In this document: in pieces, positions 31,419 through 40,882 of the stretch | Layout: each line of letters starts with the position of its first letter | How positions within the stretch are numbered: position 1 is the first letter of the stretch | DNA from: JAENWD01 sp963796915 | GTDB taxonomy: Bacteria > Acidobacteriota > Vicinamibacteria > Vicinamibacterales > JAENWD01 | Direction of reading: 5' to 3' | Length of the DNA stretch: 64,000 nucleotides | NCBI GenBank assembly: GCA_963796915.1 | Contig: CAWCNI010000004.1 | Span: 558,001-622,000 of the forward strand | Notes under the pieces: model-generated | The model's input: only the letters and a program-made list of their open reading frames with translations | Databases searched by the model: none | Told to the model about the DNA's origin: nothing | Program-made: the position numbers and the translations under genes

Positions 31419-32726
31419 ATGCTGACCTCGAGCGCGCCTCCCGGTCGTGACGTCCTGCCGCGCGTTCGTCGGCGGTTGATCCCGTTCATCTTCCTCTGTT
31501 ACGTCATCGCCTACCTCGATCGATTCAACCTGGGATTCGCGGCGTCGGCGATGCAGGCCGACCTCCATCTGAGCGACGAGGTCTACGGCACCGGTGCCGG
31601 ACTGTTCTTCCTCGGCTACTTCCTGTTCGAGGTGCCGAGCAATCTCATCATGGAACGCGTCGGCGCGCGCCGCTGGATGGCTCGAATCCTGATTGCCTGG
31701 GGCATCGTCTCGATGCTCATGGTGCTTGTCACCGGCAAGTGGAGCTTCTACGGGATGCGCGTCCTGCTGGGACTGGCCGAGGCAGGCTTTTTCCCGGGCG
31801 TGATCCTCTATCTCACCTACTGGATTCCCGCACACGAACGCGCGCGCACCGGCGCCCTGTTCATGACCGCGGTGCCAGTGGCGGTTCTGGCCGGCGCTCC
31901 ACTTTCGAGCCTGCTGCTTGGCCTGGACGGGCTCCTCGGGCTGCACGGCTGGCAATGGCTGTTTCTCGCGGAGGGGTTGCCGGCCGTGGTCCTCGGCTTC
32001 GTGGCGCTCGCATACCTGACCGATCGGCCGGAACTGGCGATGTGGCTGCCCAAGGGGGACCGGGACTGGCTGGTCGCGGAGATGGCGCGCGACCGTGCGG
32101 CCACCGGCGTACGGCACCTGGACCTGCGCGCCAGCCTGCGAAGCCGGCGTGTCTGGATCCTCTGCGTGGTCTATTTCCTCAACACGTCGGTGACCTACGG
32201 CGTGTTCTTCTGGCTGCCGAAGATCCTGGAGGCTGCCTCGGGCGCACACGGGTTCGCGCTCGGCGTCATCACCGCCGGCCCGTTCGTGTTTGCGCTCATC
32301 GCCATGGTGCTTGTCGGAGCCCGATCGGATCGCACCGGCCGGCCGAAGCAGCACGTCGCCGCGTGCGCGCTGGTGGCGGCCCTGGGGCTGGCACTGGCGG
32401 CCGCATCCGGACAGAACCTGCCGCTGCTGCTTGCCAGCTTCACGATCTGCCAGGCCGCGCAACGGTCGGTGCAGGCGCCATTCTGGGCGCTGCCGCCGCT
32501 CTTTCTCGGCGGCACCGCCGCCGCGGCAGGCTTTGCGACGATCAACGCCATCGGCAATCTCGGCGGCTATGCCGGGCCGACAATGATGGGATATCTGCGT
32601 CAGGCAACCGGCGGGTACGGTCCCGGGATGCTGGTGCTCGCGGCTGCGCTGCTGGTCGAGGCCGGAGTGGTGATGGCGATCGCCCTGCCGGCGCCCCCGC
32701 CGCGGCCAGCGGCCGCGCGTCAGTGA
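31419..32726 (+). CDS. MFS transporter, anion:cation symporter family (sugar-acid carrier)
   Basis: The open frame extends to 31356, but the ATG at 31419 is favoured: the protein then begins MLTSSAPPGRDVLPRVRRRLIPFIFLCYVIAYLDRFN, the usual start of this family. 435 residues, 12 TM helices, motif GAGLFFLGYFLFEVPSNLIMERVGARRWMARI between TM2 and TM3, DRFNLGFA in TM1. Family members import organic and sugar acids (tartrate, galactonate, phthalate). Its last 7 bases overlap the end of the convergent dehydratase gene, fitting import of the dehydratase substrate. Confidence 0.88.
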   Translation: MLTSSAPPGRDVLPRVRRRLIPFIFLCYVIAYLDRFNLGFAASAMQADLHLSDEVYGTGAGLFFLGYFLFEVPSNLIMERVGARRWMARILIAWGIVSMLMVLVTGKWSFYGMRVLLGLAEAGFFPGVILYLTYWIPAHERARTGALFMTAVPVAVLAGAPLSSLLLGLDGLLGLHGWQWLFLAEGLPAVVLGFVALAYLTDRPELAMWLPKGDRDWLVAEMARDRAATGVRHLDLRASLRSRRVWILCVVYFLNTSVTYGVFFWLPKILEAASGAHGFALGVITAGPFVFALIAMVLVGARSDRTGRPKQHVAACALVAALGLALAAASGQNLPLLLASFTICQAAQRSVQAPFWALPPLFLGGTAAAAGFATINAIGNLGGYAGPTMMGYLRQATGGYGPGMLVLAAALLVEAGVVMAIALPAPPPRPAAARQ

Positions 32727-34450
32727 ATCTCTGGTTCCGGCACTCGTCCCGGCTGCGCGAGGAAGTCGAAGTCGCAGCCCCGATCCGCCTGCATGATGTG
32801 CCGTGAGTAGAGCCAGCCGTAGCCCCGGGGATAGATCGTCGCCTCGGGCCGCCACTGCTCACGGCGGCGGGCGATTTCCTCGTCGCTGACCTGCAGCTCG
32901 AGTCGGCGACCCGGCACATCGAGCTCAATCGCGTCGCCGTCGCGCACGAAGGCGAGCGGACCGCCGACGAAAGACTCCGGCGCCACGTGCAGCACGCAGG
33001 CGCCGTATGCCGTGCCGCTCATGCGGGCGTCCGACACGCGCACCATGTCGCGCACCCCCGCTTCGAGCAGCTTCTTCGGGATGGGCAGCATGCCCCACTC
33101 CGGCATGCCGGGGCCGCCGATCGGGCCGGCATGCTGCAGGACGAGAACGGAGTCGGGGGTCACCGGAAGCGCCGGGTCGTCGATGCGGGCAGTCATGTCG
33201 TTGTAGTCGCGAAAGACCACCGCGCGGCCGACGTGCCTGAGAAGCCGCTCCTCGGCGGCGGTGTGCTTGATGACGGCGCCATTCGGGGCCAGGTTCCCGC
33301 GCAGCACCGCCAGTCCGCCTTCCGCCGAGAGCGCGCGTTCCCGCGGCACGATCACCCGGCTGTCGAACACCCTGGCGCCGGCGATGTTCTGACCGAGCGA
33401 GCCGCCGGTCACAGTCTGCGCGTCCAGCCGCAGCAGATCGCCGATCTCCCCGAGGAGCGCGCCGACGCCGCCCGCGTAGTAGAAGTCCTCCATCAGGTAT
33501 TCGCCGACCGGGCGCAGGTTCAGGACAACCGGCGTGCGCCGCGACAGCGAATCGAAGTCGTCGAGGCTGAACGGGATGCCCGCGCGGCCGGCTATGGCGA
33601 CGAGGTGGATGACGGCGTTGGTCGATCCGCCGATCGCCAGCGACGTCGTCGCGCCGTTCATGAACGAGTCCGCGGTCAGCAGCGTCGAAGGCCTGGCGTC
33701 CTCCCAGATCATCTCGACGACGCGCCGTCCCGCGGCCGCTGCGAGTCGGGCCTGTCCGGCGTCGGGCGCCGGCATGCTGGCGGTTCCCGGCAGCGCGAGC
33801 CCCATCGCCTCCGCGATGCTCGCCATCGTCGACGCGGTGCCCATCGTCATGCAGGTGCCCGTCGACCGGGCGATGCCGTTCTCGATCTCGCCCCACGCCT
33901 GATCGTCGAGTCGGCCGGCGCGCTTCTCGTTCCAGTACTTCCAGACGTCGGTGCCGCTGGCGAGCGGCTGGCCGCACCAGTTGCCGCGCAGCATCGGGCC
34001 GGCAGGGACGAAGATCGCCGGCAGGTCCATGCTGATGGCGCCCATGAGCAGGCCGGGCACCGTCTTGTCGCAGCCGCCCAGCAGGACGACGCCGTCCACC
34101 GGGTTGGAGCGGAGCAGTTCCTCCACTTCCATCGCCAGGAGGTTGCGGTAGAGCATCGTGCTCGGCTTCATGAACGTCTCGCCGAGAGACATCGCCGGCA
34201 TCTCGAGCGGAAAGCCGCCGGCCTGCCACACTCCGCGCTTCACCTCTTCGGCACGCTGGCGCAGGTGCACGTGGCAGGGATTGGCTTCGCTCCAGGTGTT
34301 GATGATCGCGACAACGGGCTTGCCCGCGTAGTCCTCGGCGCCAAACCCCATCTGCTTCGTGCGCGACCGGTGGCCGAACGACCGCAGGTCCTGTACTCCG
34401 AACCAGCGGTGGCTGCGCAGCTGCTCCTTCGACTTCCGCGTCGCGCTCAT
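32720..34450 (-). CDS. IlvD/Edd-family sugar-acid dehydratase (L-arabinonate dehydratase-like)
   Basis: 576 residues. All three iron-sulphur cluster cysteines are in place: PCHVHL, GCDKTVP and GTCMTMGTASTM; the catalytic serine segment is VRVSDARMSGTAYG. The N-terminus RSHRWFGVQDLRSFGHRSR marks the pentonate/hexonate dehydratase branch rather than the branched-chain amino acid enzyme. It would dehydrate an aldonic acid to a 2-keto-3-deoxy acid. ATG overlaps the stop of the DHDPS-family gene upstream (ATGA). Exact sugar acid not determinable. Confidence 0.88.
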   Translation of the reverse strand: MSATRKSKEQLRSHRWFGVQDLRSFGHRSRTKQMGFGAEDYAGKPVVAIINTWSEANPCHVHLRQRAEEVKRGVWQAGGFPLEMPAMSLGETFMKPSTMLYRNLLAMEVEELLRSNPVDGVVLLGGCDKTVPGLLMGAISMDLPAIFVPAGPMLRGNWCGQPLASGTDVWKYWNEKRAGRLDDQAWGEIENGIARSTGTCMTMGTASTMASIAEAMGLALPGTASMPAPDAGQARLAAAAGRRVVEMIWEDARPSTLLTADSFMNGATTSLAIGGSTNAVIHLVAIAGRAGIPFSLDDFDSLSRRTPVVLNLRPVGEYLMEDFYYAGGVGALLGEIGDLLRLDAQTVTGGSLGQNIAGARVFDSRVIVPRERALSAEGGLAVLRGNLAPNGAVIKHTAAEERLLRHVGRAVVFRDYNDMTARIDDPALPVTPDSVLVLQHAGPIGGPGMPEWGMLPIPKKLLEAGVRDMVRVSDARMSGTAYGACVLHVAPESFVGGPLAFVRDGDAIELDVPGRRLELQVSDEEIARRREQWRPEATIYPRGYGWLYSRHIMQADRGCDFDFLAQPGRVPEPEIH

Positions 34451-35403
34451 ACCTGTGCCCCGCGCGGCTGGCGTGAGTCGGCGTGCGCCAGCGCCACCGC
34501 GGCGGCGCGAACCTCGGGGCGGCGCGCCTCTGCGATCTCGCTGACGTACGGAGGAATCGGTCCCGTCGCGGCGATGCCGGCGCTTTCGACGGCGGCATGC
34601 AGCACGCGTGCGGGCCCGAGGGCATCACGCAGATCCTCGAGCGGGAGGAAGAGCGCTCGTGCCGCGTCGGCGGCGGGCCATTCCCGGCGTTGCGCGGCGG
34701 ACAGAATGGACTGGCTCAACGCCGGCGCGACGCAGCCGGAGCCCGTTGTGAATCCGGGCAGGTGCCGATCGCGCAGGTGCACGACCGCGGGACGCTCGCC
34801 CATGCCGCTGATCACCAGGCGCCGATCGACGCGGGCGAGGAGCGCGTCGAGGTAGGCGTCGTCGGAAGGGTCGTCTCGCACGACGGCGTACTTGATCGCC
34901 GTCACGGCACCAGCGTCCACGAGTCGGCCGACGACATCCAGGCCGGCTGCGCGATCGCGCCCGAGGTCGTCCTCTTCCTTGATGTAGAGCACGAGCGGCA
35001 CGCCGGCGGCCGCGACGATGTCCTGCACGCCGCGCTCGATGCCGGCGGCGTCGCGGGGATCGTGACACGGCAACAGCATCGCCGTGGGGAATCGGCCTCG
35101 CGCGACCATCGGCGCCTGGTCCAGCGCGTGGCCGAATGACGGCCCGATGCTGGGAATGGCCCATGTGTCGTCCGGCAGGGCAGTCATCCAGTCAAGGAGC
35201 GACTCGAACTCCGCGAGCGTGACGTGATACAGGAACGCGTTGCCGCCGTAGAGCAGACGCGTGATGCCGCCTGCGACAATGTGCCGAGCCAGCCGGCTGT
35301 TCTCGTCGTGGGCCAGCGGCCGGCCCGGCGCGTGGCGGCGCGCCAGAGGAGGCACCGCGAATACGCCGCGGAGGTCGTCTCGCGTGATCGGAGCCGTGCG
35401 CAT
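34447..35403 (-). CDS. Dihydrodipicolinate synthase-family lyase/dehydratase (sugar-acid catabolism)
   Basis: 318 residues, class I aldolase TIM barrel. The Schiff-base lysine lies in AIKYAVV at about residue 165 and the Tyr in VLYIKEED. GITRLLYGGNAFLYH takes the place of the phosphate-binding GTT-G loop found in DapA, so this is not the lysine-biosynthetic enzyme. Together with the dehydratase it likely processes 2-keto-3-deoxy sugar acids. ATG 35403 has TAGAAT on the minus strand ending exactly 6 nt upstream, another candidate leaderless start, although the -35 is poor. Confidence 0.83.
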   Translation of the reverse strand: MRTAPITRDDLRGVFAVPPLARRHAPGRPLAHDENSRLARHIVAGGITRLLYGGNAFLYHVTLAEFESLLDWMTALPDDTWAIPSIGPSFGHALDQAPMVARGRFPTAMLLPCHDPRDAAGIERGVQDIVAAAGVPLVLYIKEEDDLGRDRAAGLDVVGRLVDAGAVTAIKYAVVRDDPSDDAYLDALLARVDRRLVISGMGERPAVVHLRDRHLPGFTTGSGCVAPALSQSILSAAQRREWPAADAARALFLPLEDLRDALGPARVLHAAVESAGIAATGPIPPYVSEIAEARRPEVRAAAVALAHADSRQPRGAQV

Positions 35404-35432
35404 GGCGAGATTCTACATGGCTGCCGTCGGCG

Positions 35433-36560
35433 TCAGTGGCCGCCCGATTTGCCAGGAGACAGCGCGATGGTGCGGCCCGTGCGGGCCGACTCCCGTGCGG
35501 CCGACAGGATTTCGGTGACGATCAGGTTGTTGGCCAGCGACGAGAGGCCCGAGGGGGCGAATTCGCCCCGCACCACCGAGGCCAGGTACGCCACTTCGTC
35601 CTTTGCGTTGACGGGCAGTGGGACCAGCGCGGGCGACTCCTCCGCGGCAGTCCCTGTCCGAACACGCAGGGAGTTTCCGCCGGTCGCGATCGCGTAGCCC
35701 GTCTGACCGTAGACCTCGAGGTCCTTGCGTCCAAACGGCCAGTTCCACGACGCCTGCACGATGCCTTGTGCCCCCGGGTACTGCAGCAGCACTGTCGCTT
35801 CGTCGTCGACGTGCGCGTAGATTGACGGCTTGTTCGTGGCCGTCAGGGCGGTGACCGCCGTTGGGCGTGCGTTGTCCATCAACCACGTCATCAGGTTCGC
35901 GCCGTAGCAGCCAAAGTCGTACAGCGCGCCGGCGCCGTTGCGAACCGGGTCGACGAGCCATCCGAGAAATTCGGGGCCGACGTTGATTTCCTTCGGGCCC
36001 TGGTGGCCGTCCATCGCGACCATCTTGCGGATGTCGCCCGCGCGATGGTCCACCTTCAGCATCTGCCAGAGGGCGGCGTGACTCGGATACCACGTCGTCT
36101 CGTAGTTCACGATCACCTGGATGTGGCCCGAGGCGGCGGCCTTCGCGATCGCCTCGCCGTGCTCGACGCTCACGGCGAGCGGCTTTTCCATCATCACGTG
36201 AATGCCGCGTCTGGCGCAGGCCGCCACGACCGCGGGGTGATCGTAGGTGCTCGTAAACGTCGCGACGGCATCCGGATGGACGCGGTCGAGCATCGTCTCG
36301 AGGCTGTCGAAGAAGAGTTCGGCGGGCAGATGGACCTCTCCGGCCACCTGCGCACGGAGGGCCGCGTCGGGGTCGGCGATGCCGACGATCTGAACCTCGC
36401 TATGCGAGCCGGCGAGCCGGATGAAGTGCTCGACGTGTCCGTGCACCAGGCCGGCGATCGCGAGGCGGACGGGGGCGGGCGACGCTGCACGAGCCGAGGG
36501 GGCCGAGGGGGCCGAGAGAGCCGAGGAGGCCGAGGGGGGCGAGGGAGGCGAGGGAGGCAC
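35433..36560 (-). CDS. Gfo/Idh/MocA-family oxidoreductase
   Basis: 375 residues from GTG 36560. NAD-binding fold APVRLAIAGLVHGHVEHFIRLAGS; EKPLAVSVEHGEAI with the conserved EKP; and a C-terminal substrate domain with DFGCYGANLMTWLM. The first 30 residues are a Pro/Ser/Ala stretch from a repetitive DNA segment. Upstream, another frame encodes MRPFALRAVLWRA and the GTG frame continues LCLLAIGAGP; joined they would be a good signal peptide, so one base may be missing near 36620 and the true start may be about 36643. It probably oxidises a sugar or sugar derivative in this catabolic cluster. Confidence 0.83.
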   Translation of the reverse strand: MPPSPPSPPSASSALSAPSAPSARAASPAPVRLAIAGLVHGHVEHFIRLAGSHSEVQIVGIADPDAALRAQVAGEVHLPAELFFDSLETMLDRVHPDAVATFTSTYDHPAVVAACARRGIHVMMEKPLAVSVEHGEAIAKAAASGHIQVIVNYETTWYPSHAALWQMLKVDHRAGDIRKMVAMDGHQGPKEINVGPEFLGWLVDPVRNGAGALYDFGCYGANLMTWLMDNARPTAVTALTATNKPSIYAHVDDEATVLLQYPGAQGIVQASWNWPFGRKDLEVYGQTGYAIATGGNSLRVRTGTAAEESPALVPLPVNAKDEVAYLASVVRGEFAPSGLSSLANNLIVTEILSAARESARTGRTIALSPGKSGGH

Positions 36561-36676
36561 GGGGCCAGCTCCGATGGCGAGCAGGCAGAGCCCTCCAGAG
36601 TACCGCTCGAAGCGCGAATGGTCTCATGCCGCGCATTCTCGCCCGGCGATGCCGGTCGTGACAATCGCCGGTCAAT

Positions 36677-37843
36677 CTATCTGCGCCTGGCGGCCAGCTT
36701 CCAGAACTGCGCGTCGTTGAGCAGGGTAATCCGATGGCCCTTCTCACGAAGGCGCTTGATCTCCATCAGCTTCAGCCCCGCATCGCGCCCGGCGGCCTGC
36801 TGCGCGTTGGGCCGGCCGCGGACCACGACGGTGGTCTGCGACGACGGCTGGCCGTGCACGACGGCGCCGGCGCGCTTCGCGGCGCGCGCCGCCTCCTTGC
36901 GCGTGCGGCTGAGGATCCCCGTGAACGCCAGGTGCACGCCGGCCAGTGACCGCAGCACCCCGGCTTTGAGCGGCGCGGGCGGGTGCTGCAGGGCGTCGAT
37001 GAGCTCTTCCGCGCTGTCGTAGCGCTTGCGACGCTCGCCGATACATCGATGGATGATCTCCTTGAGGTGATCGCTGCACGACAGGTGACGGATCTCGCCG
37101 GTGCTGATGCGGGTCCGGGCGTCGCCCTTGACGAGGATGCCGAGCAGCTGGCCGACCTGGTAGACGTCGTCTCGCGCCTGCCACTTGGGCACGTGACCGG
37201 CAAGGATGTCGCTCGGCGCCGTGAAGGGATTGAGCGTGCGGACGGTGATGCCGCGCCTGTCGCTCTGCTGTCGCGCGATGCCGAAGTCGCCGAGTTTCAG
37301 TTTTCGCCCCTCGCAGACAAAGACGTTGAGCGGCGTGAGATCCCGGTGCAGCATGCGGCCCTGATGGAGCTTGTCGAGCACCTGCAGGATGCCGGCAATC
37401 TCACGGCGGACGATCGCCTCCGAAAACGCCTTGCCTTCACGGAGCAGGTGGGCGCTGAGATCGCCGTGCCGCGCGTACTCCATCGCCAGGCAATACAGCA
37501 CCTGGCCGTCCGGGCGCAGGTAGGGAAACCTGTCGAAGATCCGGATGGCGCGCGGATGGTCGTCGAGCAGATCGCCGAAGTACGCCTCGCGGAGCCAGCC
37601 GTCGATGTGCGGGCTCACCTTGACGCACACCACCGACGGCACCACGGCGGAGCGGCCCTGACGTGCCGCAAGAAACGCCTGGCCGAAGCCGCCTTCCCCG
37701 AGCAGGCGTTCCACGCGGTAGCTGAGACGGGATTCAGGGCTGGTGACGACCTGCTGCGGCACCAGCAGGTGGCCGGTCCGGCGCGCAAGGGTCAGCAGCG
37801 CGCTGGTATTGCGCGTGGTCGCAGAGGTTGCGTTCTTGAGCAT
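36677..37843 (-). CDS. Serine/threonine protein kinase with C-terminal BRCT domain
   Basis: Start ATG 37843 chosen (the frame extends to 38038 without family support). 388 residues. Kinase domain: glycine loop LLGEGGFG (48-54), Lys75 in VCVKVS, Glu86, HRDLTPLN (166-173, usual Lys replaced by Thr), DFG (186-188), and APS instead of APE. From about residue 298 a BRCT-like domain follows: LAGVHLAFTGILSRTRKEAARAAKRAGAVV, then TTVVVRG and KGHRITLLNDAQFWKLA, the pattern in DNA ligase and RFC BRCT repeats. No TM helix, so cytoplasmic. The combination of the two domains is unusual. Confidence 0.83.
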   Translation of the reverse strand: MLKNATSATTRNTSALLTLARRTGHLLVPQQVVTSPESRLSYRVERLLGEGGFGQAFLAARQGRSAVVPSVVCVKVSPHIDGWLREAYFGDLLDDHPRAIRIFDRFPYLRPDGQVLYCLAMEYARHGDLSAHLLREGKAFSEAIVRREIAGILQVLDKLHQGRMLHRDLTPLNVFVCEGRKLKLGDFGIARQQSDRRGITVRTLNPFTAPSDILAGHVPKWQARDDVYQVGQLLGILVKGDARTRISTGEIRHLSCSDHLKEIIHRCIGERRKRYDSAEELIDALQHPPAPLKAGVLRSLAGVHLAFTGILSRTRKEAARAAKRAGAVVHGQPSSQTTVVVRGRPNAQQAAGRDAGLKLMEIKRLREKGHRITLLNDAQFWKLAARRR

Positions 37844-37894
37844 GTGCGAAGTGGAGTGGTCAAGGGTACCACTATCGTGATAAGGTTGGCGTCG

Positions 37895-37914
37895 ACTCCT
37901 AATTAATACGGAGT
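37895..37914. promoter_or_regulatory. AT-rich symmetric site between divergent genes
   Basis: ACTCC-taattaatac-GGAGT forms an inverted repeat around an AT-rich core in GC-rich DNA; a second one, AGTGGT...ACCACT, lies at 37851-37874. TAATAC (37904-37909) could be a -10 for the rightward gene. Function is a guess. Confidence 0.35.
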
Positions 37915-37971
37915 TTCCGCGTCCCGTTGATGCGACGCGGCTCGACCCTTGCACAGGGAGTGGCGACGCCG

Positions 37972-39009
37972 ATGCGAGTTCTGAGCACCACCGGATTACT
38001 GCTGAGCCTGTTCGTGGGCCTGCCCACGGCCGCGACACTCGCCGACCCGAGCGCCCTGCAGGCCTTTCTCCGGGCGCAATTGCGCATGTCGGATGCCGAA
38101 TGGGTCGCCTTCGATCGCGGCCGGCCCATCGTCAAGAGCCTGCCCGAGACCATGCGGCGGGAGATGACCACCGCCGGTGGCGTTCGCGTGCAGGGGACAG
38201 GACTCACGAAATTCGTCGGGCAGTTCAAGACACTGGAAGGATTTCGAACAAGCCAGTTTGTGCAACAGCTCGGCCGATTCAGCAGCACGCCGGTGGCCTC
38301 CGACCTCGACGGACTGACGCTCGATCCCGATGATCTCGAAGCGCTGGAGTCCTGCGAAGTTGGCGACTGCGACGTGCAACTGGCCGCCGCGGACATCCGG
38401 CGGTTCAAGACCGAGATCAACTGGAGTGCGCCGGATGCTGCACAAAAGGCGGCGGGGCTGTACCGCGCCGTGCTGTTCGCGCACCTGACGGAGTACATGG
38501 CCGGCGGCGGCAATCGTCTGCTCCGCTACAACGACCGCGACACGCCGGTGGACCTCTCGACCGAAATGCGTGCCCTGCTCGAGGCCAGGCCGTCGCCGCT
38601 CGACAGGACGCCGGAGTTCAGGGACTACGTCCGCCAGTTTCCCGGCGGCTCACTGGATCACACCGAGGACTTCTTCTACTGGTCGAAGGAAGCCTTCGGC
38701 TTCAAGCCGGTGATCGGGCTGAACCACGTCAGCGTCTACGAGCCGGAGCCCGGCGGTCTGGTCATGATCGCCACGACGCAGATTTACGCGAGCCATTACA
38801 TGGACGCCCTGATGTCGGTGAGCGCGCTGGTGCCGGCACCAGGCACCGATGGCGCTGATTTTTACTGGGTGTTCGTGAATCGGTCACGTGTCGGCAGTCT
38901 GGGCGGGTTCCTCGGGGCCTTCGCCCGCCCCATCGTTCAGGGCCGGGCACGCGCGGGATTGACGCGGTCGCTGCTTCAGACCAAGCAGCGCCTCGAAGCG
39001 GGACGCTGA
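37972..39009 (+). CDS. Exported protein of unknown function
   Basis: 345 residues from ATG 37972 (ATG 37930 is also in frame). A clear signal peptide (MRVLSTTGLLLSLFVGLPTAATLAD). The mature part is soluble, mixed alpha/beta, with conserved-looking segments DLDGLTLDPDDLEALESCEVGDCDVQLAAADI, HTEDFFYWSKEAFGFKPVIGLNHVSVY and TTQIYASHYMDALMSVSAL. It has one Cys pair (ESCEVGDCD). I do not recognise a family. It is divergent from the kinase gene and followed by another uncharacterised gene 55 nt downstream. Confidence 0.72.
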   Translation: MRVLSTTGLLLSLFVGLPTAATLADPSALQAFLRAQLRMSDAEWVAFDRGRPIVKSLPETMRREMTTAGGVRVQGTGLTKFVGQFKTLEGFRTSQFVQQLGRFSSTPVASDLDGLTLDPDDLEALESCEVGDCDVQLAAADIRRFKTEINWSAPDAAQKAAGLYRAVLFAHLTEYMAGGGNRLLRYNDRDTPVDLSTEMRALLEARPSPLDRTPEFRDYVRQFPGGSLDHTEDFFYWSKEAFGFKPVIGLNHVSVYEPEPGGLVMIATTQIYASHYMDALMSVSALVPAPGTDGADFYWVFVNRSRVGSLGGFLGAFARPIVQGRARAGLTRSLLQTKQRLEAGR

Positions 39010-39064
39010 TCGCGGATCTCTCATCCACCTCGGCTATCATCGGGCTCGCGCGCCGCGCGGCCTG

Positions 39065-40861
39065 ATGTCCTGGATTCGTTCAATCGCTGTTGCCCTCCTC
39101 ACCAGTCTCGCCAGCCTGGGATTGAGCGGTGTCGTCGCCAGCTACGCGGTGGACTGGTACCACGTCTCGTCGTTCGAGGGGGGTGCCGGCTATTTCGTGA
39201 TCGGCATGGCTCTCATCGGTCTCGCCGCGGGTTTCCCGATCGGCCTGATCACGGCGCGTGTCGTGGCATCGCGGCCTCACCCGGGGTTTCTCAAGGCGCT
39301 CGGGCTGTCTCTCGCCGTCCTGTGCGGAGTCCTCGGCGCAATTGCCGGAGGCGCGAGACTGCTGGCCGACGTGCCGCCGGAGATCGATGGCGAGGAGCTG
39401 TTCCTGCTCGTCGAGTTGCGCTGGCCGCTCAATGGCGGCGCCAATCCTGCCACGCTGACGGGCGCGCCCATCGTGCGCCTCGGCGCGACGAGCGGATCGA
39501 CGATGCGCGTGGAGGAGAGCGGACCGCTGTTTCTGGAGGACGCGACGCGTGCCGGCGGTCGCCTGATCGTGCCCGGCGTCGTGCACGTCTTCACGAGCCG
39601 CGGCGGGCGGGTCCTCACGTTCACCGTGGGCAGCACCGCGCTCGGCGGGTTTGTCCTGCCGCTGCCCGCCTATCCCGGCGCCGAGAGCCGGCAATGGAGC
39701 GCGTGGTTTCCCAGCGCTCCCGCAGGCGCGCCGCCGCTGCCGGATCAGTTCACGTTTCGCTATCGCGTCGTACGTCAGAGTGAGCCAGTACCAAGAGCCA
39801 CGCTCGGCGGCTTCGAGATCGGCACTGTCGTCAGCGGGTTTCACAACGTGAACGGGACCGGGCAACTGGCGGCGGGCGCGCAGTTCGAGGTGCGCTTTCA
39901 CGGCCGGCCTCTTACCGGTCTCAGCGAGGTCAACGCTGTCGCCATCGTCGAGGGCACGCAGCCCGCGATTGTCGCGCAGGCATCGAAACAGGGTGAGGCA
40001 GACTCGTGCCACCTGCTCGTGGACAGCGGTGGGGAACACCCCGACGATCGCGACCTCGGAAGTTGCACGCTCGCTGACGCCCAGCGGCTGACCGCTGACG
40101 TCGCGGAGTTCAACGCGTCAAGATCACGCGTCATCCTGCCCGGCTGGGTGGATCGGACGATCTTCGCGGTTCCAGGGCTGTTCCGGGTGGGCGACGCCGT
40201 ACTCGACACGCAGGCGTTGACGGCCACGAAGTTCACGCCGTTCACGGAGCCGAATGCGGTCACGGACGTGCCGCCGCTCACCGTGTCGCCGGACAAACGG
40301 AGCTTCGTGTGGTTTGCCCAGCAGGGCGAGCACGCCGACCCGATCCTCGTCGTCACCGACTGGAAGTCAAGCCGGTCGTACGTCCTGCCGATCGATCGCA
40401 CGCGGCTGCGCTTCGCCAGCCGCAAGGCACTCGACCCGGCGTGGGTGGCGCACCACTTCGAGTGGCGGCCGGGCGTCGACGGTGTGATGACTCTGGCGGA
40501 AAGACAGTCCTTCGTGCCGTTGCCGTACAGCGGCGAACTGCAGCTGGGAAAGCCGGGCGAGTATCAGTCGTACTTACTCGAACCCGCGGGCACGGCGATG
40601 CGGGACGTCATCGCCGGCCTGCTCGTCTCGGAGCTTCACGGCGAGCCGCTGCCCGATGACGCCGGCCACGTCCAGCGCCGTGTGCGCGTCGGCGGCAAGA
40701 CGATCAGCGTCATGTCGATCGAGTCGCCGAATTACGTGTCGGTGTCGATGGACCCGGCCGAAGGCGATCCGGCGCAAATGACGGCGATCGGCGGCAGGAT
40801 CGATGCGGCGCTGGCGACGGGGCGCTACGATGGCCTCTTTGCCCAGGCGATGAAGCCGTGA
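39065..40861 (+). CDS. Membrane-anchored protein of unknown function
   Basis: 598 residues. Three TM helices in the first 105 residues (MSWIRSIAVALLTSLASLGLSG, GYFVIGMALIGLAAGFPIGLI, LGLSLAVLCGVLGAIAGGARLL), then about 490 residues outside the membrane. The extracytoplasmic part looks like two regions: a beta-rich domain (ELRWPLNGGANPATLTGAPIVRLG onward) and a second with TVSPDKRSFVWFAQQGEHADPILVVTDW. No family recognised. Start ATG 39065. Confidence 0.7.
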   Translation: MSWIRSIAVALLTSLASLGLSGVVASYAVDWYHVSSFEGGAGYFVIGMALIGLAAGFPIGLITARVVASRPHPGFLKALGLSLAVLCGVLGAIAGGARLLADVPPEIDGEELFLLVELRWPLNGGANPATLTGAPIVRLGATSGSTMRVEESGPLFLEDATRAGGRLIVPGVVHVFTSRGGRVLTFTVGSTALGGFVLPLPAYPGAESRQWSAWFPSAPAGAPPLPDQFTFRYRVVRQSEPVPRATLGGFEIGTVVSGFHNVNGTGQLAAGAQFEVRFHGRPLTGLSEVNAVAIVEGTQPAIVAQASKQGEADSCHLLVDSGGEHPDDRDLGSCTLADAQRLTADVAEFNASRSRVILPGWVDRTIFAVPGLFRVGDAVLDTQALTATKFTPFTEPNAVTDVPPLTVSPDKRSFVWFAQQGEHADPILVVTDWKSSRSYVLPIDRTRLRFASRKALDPAWVAHHFEWRPGVDGVMTLAERQSFVPLPYSGELQLGKPGEYQSYLLEPAGTAMRDVIAGLLVSELHGEPLPDDAGHVQRRVRVGGKTISVMSIESPNYVSVSMDPAEGDPAQMTAIGGRIDAALATGRYDGLFAQAMKP

Positions 40862-40882
40862 TTCCATGGTGAGTTGATTGAC

